From Bacillus sp. FJAT-26390 (GTDB lineage: Bacteria; Bacillota; Bacilli; Paenibacillales; Paenibacillaceae), in NCBI RefSeq assembly GCF_001682865.1, contig NZ_MAQX01000036.1, positions 124,001 to 188,000 on the forward strand: a stretch of 64,000 bases of DNA, read 5' to 3'. Below are positions 60,644-64,000 of the stretch, piece after piece (within the stretch, counting starts at the first letter, position 1; each line of letters opens with the position of its first letter). The notes beneath the pieces are model-generated. The model did no database searches. It was not told the DNA's origin and worked only from the letters and a program-made list of their open reading frames with translations. The position numbers and the translations under genes were made by a program.

Positions 60644-61750
60644 CATTTTATCAAATATAGATTCATGATGCTCATGATCATTCGTTACGGCATCGCCGCT
60701 CAGCCCGCCAAATTGGCGAAGAAGATCCTTCTGATCGTCCGTCAAGCTCGTTGGCGTTACGATCGTCACCTTCACGTGCTGGTCGCCTTGACCGTAACCG
60801 CGCAATTTAGGAACGCCCTTGCCCTTAAGCCTAAAGTAAGTGCCCGTTTGCGTGCCTGCCGGTACTTTCAGCTTCACTTTCTCCGTTAGCGTAGGAATCT
60901 CGATCTCATCCCCAAGCGCCGCCTGTACGAACGTAAGCGGTACCTCGCAATAAATATCGTCGCCTTCGCGTTCGAAAAACTCATGGGATTTCACGCGAAT
61001 GACAATATACAAATCGCCCGCAGGACCGCCGCGCAGACCGCCTTCGCCCTCGCCCGTCATCCGGATTTGAGCGCCGTCATCTACACCGGCTGGGATGCGA
61101 ATATTGATTTTGCGCTGGCGCTTCACTTTGCCCGCGCCGTGGCATGTTGTACATTTGTCTTTAATCACGCGGCCTGTGCCGCTGCAATTCGTACAAGCAC
61201 GGCGGTTGACCATACGGCCAAACGGCGTATTCTGTACAACCTCCTGCTGCCCGCTGCCCTTACATACCGAACAGGTTTCCGGTTTAGTACCCGGCTTCGC
61301 ACCGTCGCCGTGACAGGTATCACAGGTCTCCGTGCGCGGAATCGTAATTTCCGTTTCTTTGCCGAATACCGCTTCCTTGAACTCGACCGTCATCGTATAC
61401 TGCAGATCGTTACCGCGCTGAGGCGCGTTCGGATCGCGACGTCCGCCGCCACCGCCAAAAAACATATCGAAAATATCGCCGAAGCCGCCGCCAAAATCCG
61501 CGCCGCCTCCTCCGCCCATGCCTTGATTTGGATCAACATGGCCGAACCGGTCATAAGTCGAGCGTTTGCCGTCATCGCTTAGTACGTCATAAGCTTCCTT
61601 AACTTCCTTGAACTTCGTCTCTGCATCCGCAGCTTTGTTCACATCGGGATGATATTGACGTGCAAGCTTACGGTATGACTTTTTAATATCCTCTGCCGAT
61701 GCATCCTTGCCTACACCTAGCACTTCATAAAAATCGCGTTTGTCTGCCAC
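60620..61750 (-). CDS. dnaJ: Molecular chaperone DnaJ
   Basis: 376 residues starting at GTG 61750, 9 bases after GGAGGTGAG. J domain with HPD in YHPDVNKAADAETKFKE (residues about 33-50), a Gly/Phe-rich segment (GMGGGGGADFGGGFGD), four zinc knuckles CDTCHGDG, CSVCKGSG, CTNCSGTG and CTTCHGAG, and the C-terminal substrate-binding domain. It stimulates DnaK ATPase and delivers clients. It follows dnaK by 104 bases holding a stem-loop. Confidence 0.98.
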   Translation of the reverse strand: MADKRDFYEVLGVGKDASAEDIKKSYRKLARQYHPDVNKAADAETKFKEVKEAYDVLSDDGKRSTYDRFGHVDPNQGMGGGGGADFGGGFGDIFDMFFGGGGGRRDPNAPQRGNDLQYTMTVEFKEAVFGKETEITIPRTETCDTCHGDGAKPGTKPETCSVCKGSGQQEVVQNTPFGRMVNRRACTNCSGTGRVIKDKCTTCHGAGKVKRQRKINIRIPAGVDDGAQIRMTGEGEGGLRGGPAGDLYIVIRVKSHEFFEREGDDIYCEVPLTFVQAALGDEIEIPTLTEKVKLKVPAGTQTGTYFRLKGKGVPKLRGYGQGDQHVKVTIVTPTSLTDDQKDLLRQFGGLSGDAVTNDHEHHESIFDKMKKAFRGE

Positions 61751-61805
61751 CTGTTCTCACCTCCGCTATCTATCCTATGATTCCATGTGCCTATGCGCGC
61801 GAAAG

Positions 61806-61840
61806 GAGGTCAAAGCCAGGTAGCGCCTGTCTTTGACCTC
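61806..61840 (-). repeat. Stem-loop between dnaK and dnaJ
   Basis: GAGGTCAAAG-A-CAGG and CCTG-G-CTTTGACCTC form a 14-bp stem with one mismatch and a 5-7 base loop. It is followed by CTTTCGCGC, not a T-run. More likely an mRNA processing or stability element or weak attenuator than a full terminator. Confidence 0.6.
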
Positions 61841-61854
61841 TCGCTCGCTACACT

Positions 61855-63690
61855 TTATTTATTATCGTCAACAACTTCGTAATCCGCGTCTACTACATTG
61901 TCTTTTCCTTTTGCTGCGCCAGCGCCCGCATCCGGACCCGCGCCTTCAGCTCCTTGCGCCGCTTGCTCGTAAAGCTTCACGGAAAGCTGTTGCACGATTT
62001 CAGTCAGCTCAGCTGCGGCTGCGTTGATTTGCTCAAGATCGTCAGTAGCAAGCGCTGCTGTAACTTTTTCTTTCGCAACGTTCGCTTTTTCGATTTCGGA
62101 AGCATCAACTTTATCGCCAAGATCTTTAATCGTTTTGTCAACGGAGTAGACTAGTTGGTCAGCGCTGTTTTTTGCTTCAACGAGATCACGGCGCTTGCGA
62201 TCTTCTTCAGCGTTAAGCTCAGCATCCTTCATCATTTGGTTGATTTCATCTTCACTCAAGCCGCTTGAAGATGTAATCGTAATTTTTTGGCTTTTGCCTG
62301 TTCCTTTGTCAAGCGCGGATACGTTAACGATACCGTTCGCATCGATGTCGAAAGTAACTTCGATTTGAGGCACGCCGCGTGGAGCAAGAGGAATATCGTT
62401 CAATGTGAAACGGCCTAGCGTTTTGTTGCCGGCAGCCATCGAGCGCTCACCTTGCAAGACGTGAATTTCAACGCCCGGCTGATTGTCCGCATAAGTCGAA
62501 TACACTTGGGATTTGCTTGTAGGAATCGTCGTGTTGCGGTCGATCATTTTTGTGAACACGCCGCCTGCTGTCTCGATACCAAGCGACAATGGAGTAACGT
62601 CTAGCAATACAACGTCTTTCACATCGCCAGTAAGAACGCCCGCTTGTACGGCAGCGCCAAGAGCAACAACCTCATCCGGGTTAACGCCTTTGTGCGGATC
62701 TTTGCCGATCAATTTTTTAACCGCTTCTTGTACCGCAGGAATACGCGTAGATCCGCCTACTAGTACAACTTTATCGATATCGCTGGAAGACATGCCAGCA
62801 TCGCTAAGCGCTTGACGAGTAGGTCCAAGCGTACGCTCAACCAGTCCAGCAGCAAGCTCTTCAAATTTCGCGCGAGTTAGGCTTAGCTCCAAATGCTGTG
62901 GAACGCCGTCAACCATCGTAATAAACGGAAGCGAGATCGCGGATGTCAATGTACCGGAAAGCTCTTTTTTCGCTTTCTCAGCAGCATCTTTCAAACGTTG
63001 AACCGCTGCTTTATCTTTGGAGAGGTCAATGCCTTGGTCTTTTTTGAATTCAGCAACGAGGTGGTCGATGATCACTTGGTCGAAGTCATCGCCGCCCAGC
63101 TTGTTGTCGCCGCTTGTTGCTTTAACTTCAAAGAAGCCGTCGCCAAGCTCAAGAATGGAAACGTCAAACGTACCGCCGCCAAGGTCATAAACAAGAATCG
63201 TTTGGTCTTCTGTTTTCTCAAGGCCGTATGCAAGTGCAGCAGCAGTCGGCTCATTCACGATACGAAGCACTTCAAGACCAGCGATTTTACCAGCATCTTT
63301 TGTTGCTTGGCGCTGGCTGTCATTGAAGTATGCAGGAACGGTAATAACCGCTTGGGTTACCGTTTGACCTAGGTAAGCTTCCGCATCAGCTTTCAATTTT
63401 TGCAAAATGATTGCTGAAATTTCTTGCGGCGTATAATCTTTGTCATCGATTTTTTCTTTGTGGTTCGTACCGATGTGGCGTTTGATCGAGCTGATAGTAC
63501 GATCTGGATTCGTGATCGCTTGGCGTTTTGCCGTTTCACCGACGACACGCTCGCCGTCTTTCTTAAAGCCTACAACCGAAGGGGTTGTACGGTTGCCTTC
63601 TGGATTCGGGATAACGACTGCTTCGCCGCCCTCCATTACTGCTACGCAAGAGTTTGTTGTACCAAGGTCAATACCAATTACTTTACTCAT
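61855..63690 (-). CDS. dnaK: Molecular chaperone DnaK (Hsp70)
   Basis: 611 residues from the ATG at 63690 (MSKVIGIDLGTTNSCVAVMEGG), preceded by GGAGGAAC; the longer frame to 63714 is leader. Nucleotide-binding domain with DLGTTNSC, VPAYFNDSQRQATKDAGKIAG and DLGGGTFDVSILELGDG; linker VLLDVTPLSLGIET; substrate-binding and C-terminal lid. The tail ends in a Gly/Ala-rich acidic segment (GAGPDAGAGAAKGKDN). It lies in the order grpE-dnaK-dnaJ-prmA. No CIRCE element is visible inside the window; it should lie before hrcA, outside. Confidence 0.98.
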   Translation of the reverse strand: MSKVIGIDLGTTNSCVAVMEGGEAVVIPNPEGNRTTPSVVGFKKDGERVVGETAKRQAITNPDRTISSIKRHIGTNHKEKIDDKDYTPQEISAIILQKLKADAEAYLGQTVTQAVITVPAYFNDSQRQATKDAGKIAGLEVLRIVNEPTAAALAYGLEKTEDQTILVYDLGGGTFDVSILELGDGFFEVKATSGDNKLGGDDFDQVIIDHLVAEFKKDQGIDLSKDKAAVQRLKDAAEKAKKELSGTLTSAISLPFITMVDGVPQHLELSLTRAKFEELAAGLVERTLGPTRQALSDAGMSSSDIDKVVLVGGSTRIPAVQEAVKKLIGKDPHKGVNPDEVVALGAAVQAGVLTGDVKDVVLLDVTPLSLGIETAGGVFTKMIDRNTTIPTSKSQVYSTYADNQPGVEIHVLQGERSMAAGNKTLGRFTLNDIPLAPRGVPQIEVTFDIDANGIVNVSALDKGTGKSQKITITSSSGLSEDEINQMMKDAELNAEEDRKRRDLVEAKNSADQLVYSVDKTIKDLGDKVDASEIEKANVAKEKVTAALATDDLEQINAAAAELTEIVQQLSVKLYEQAAQGAEGAGPDAGAGAAKGKDNVVDADYEVVDDNK

Positions 63691-63774
63691 AGCTATAGTT
63701 CCTCCTACATTCATTTGTATTTTTACGCAAAATAAAGCTTTTTGTATTCAAATCTATTAGTGAAGTCATAAGCG

Positions 63775-64000
63775 TTAGCCGCTAACTTTAACCATGGCTG
63801 GACGCAAGACTTTATCTTTCAAGATATAGCCCTTCTGTACTTCCTCCACAATAATGCCTTCCTCATGCTCGTCGGATTCAACCTGCATAATGGCTTGGTG
63901 GAAATCAGGGTTAAACGGCTCACCAACAACGTTCATTGCTTTAAGGCCTTCCTGCTCGAGCGTCTGCTCCAGCTGGCGGAAGATCATATCCACGCCCTTT
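63775..64000 (-). CDS. grpE: Nucleotide exchange factor GrpE (3' part)
   Basis: The last 75 codons of grpE on the minus strand; the rest lies beyond the window edge. The frame stays open to position 64000 (codons KGV before MIFRQLEQTLEQEG), and the C-terminus has FNPDFHQAIMQVES and EEGIIVEEVQKGYILKDKVLRPAMVKVSG, the GrpE beta domain. It is the DnaK nucleotide exchange factor. It ends 84 bases before dnaK, on the same strand. Confidence 0.96.
   Translation of the reverse strand, partial: KGVDMIFRQLEQTLEQEGLKAMNVVGEPFNPDFHQAIMQVESDEHEEGIIVEEVQKGYILKDKVLRPAMVKVSG

Noticed and set aside
60983..61582. 199-residue plus-strand frame
   Set aside because: Antisense to dnaJ; Ala/Arg-rich nonsense translation of the zinc and Gly/Phe regions.
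63715..63774. CIRCE operator between grpE and dnaK
   Set aside because: No TTAGCACTC-N9-GAGTGCTAA is visible here; the operator should lie upstream of hrcA, outside the window.
1..64000. CRISPR arrays, transposases, integrases, prophage or tRNA genes
   Set aside because: I read both strands for repeats with regular spacers, transposase or integrase motifs and cloverleaf sequences and saw none.

Overview
The window is a typical chromosomal segment of a spore-forming, low-to-mid GC Firmicute, most likely Paenibacillus or a close relative in the Bacillales. The reasons are: long runs of genes in the order known from the Bacillus subtilis yqe/yqf region (grpE-dnaK-dnaJ-prmA-rsmE-mtaB ... rpsU-yqeY-nfeD-floA-yqfC-yqfD-phoH-pgpH-ybeY-dgkA-cdd-era-yqzL-recO-glyQS-yqfL ... 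dnaG-sigA ... trmK-nif3), strong GGAGG-type ribosome binding sites throughout, the sporulation genes yqfC and yqfD, a glycine T-box leader, a preQ1-I riboswitch and an ECF sigma-W type promoter. I see no phage, transposon, CRISPR array, tRNA or rRNA operon.

Layout: (1) 1-7390, minus strand, a glycogen operon in the order glgB-glgC-glgD-glgA-GH15 glucoamylase-like, with a TATAAT box in front. (2) 7420-19440, a mixed accessory stretch on both strands: a small Cys/His zinc-binding protein, a PAS-PAS-helix-turn-helix regulator, HelD, a queuosine-precursor transporter behind a preQ1 riboswitch, an ABC ATPase with a large membrane-anchored hydrolase, the small alarmone synthetase RelP, small conserved proteins (DUF1540, DUF3907) and a secreted subtilase with an unusually long pro-region. 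(3) 19466-19915, the RNase P RNA gene on the minus strand with its own promoter; its sequence has the type A layout. (4) 19961-30520, minus strand: nif3, trmK, a DUF2157 membrane protein, sigA, dnaG, a UPF0178 protein, the PPDK regulator, glyS and glyQ with a T-box leader. (5) 30551-44473: an MFS drug exporter inserted before recO, then yqzL, era, cdd, dgkA, ybeY, pgpH, phoH, yqfD, yqfC, a small membrane protein, floA, nfeD, yqeY and rpsU. (6) 44470-55440: hinT, a membrane-anchored unknown, addA/addB, an RlmI-like methyltransferase and, on the plus strand, a Na/Pi symporter. (7) 55439-64000: NUDIX hydrolase, mtaB, rsmE, a site-2-type protease, prmA, two tiny proteins, dnaJ, dnaK and the 3' part of grpE.

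How the genes work together: most of the window is core housekeeping (translation, RNA maturation, replication and transcription initiation, chaperones, recombinational repair, cell-envelope lipid recycling). Regulation visible in the DNA includes the T-box for glycyl-tRNA synthetase, the preQ1 switch for a Q-precursor importer, a textbook sigma-W promoter for the nfeD-floA membrane-stress operon, and several intrinsic terminators, one of which shares its 3' arm with the ribosome binding site of the next gene (DUF1540).

I did not find a convincing undescribed multi-gene system. The most worthwhile second looks are the terminator/SD overlap at 16812-16856, the type A RNase P RNA in a Bacillales-like genome, the subtilase pro-region, the extra segment in the RlmI-like methyltransferase, the PAS-HTH regulator next to a perfect 16-bp palindrome, the absence of ccpN beside yqfL, and a terminator-like hairpin just ahead of recO. 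Many starts were moved from the longest open frame to an internal codon on the basis of the ribosome binding site; each such choice is stated in the entry.
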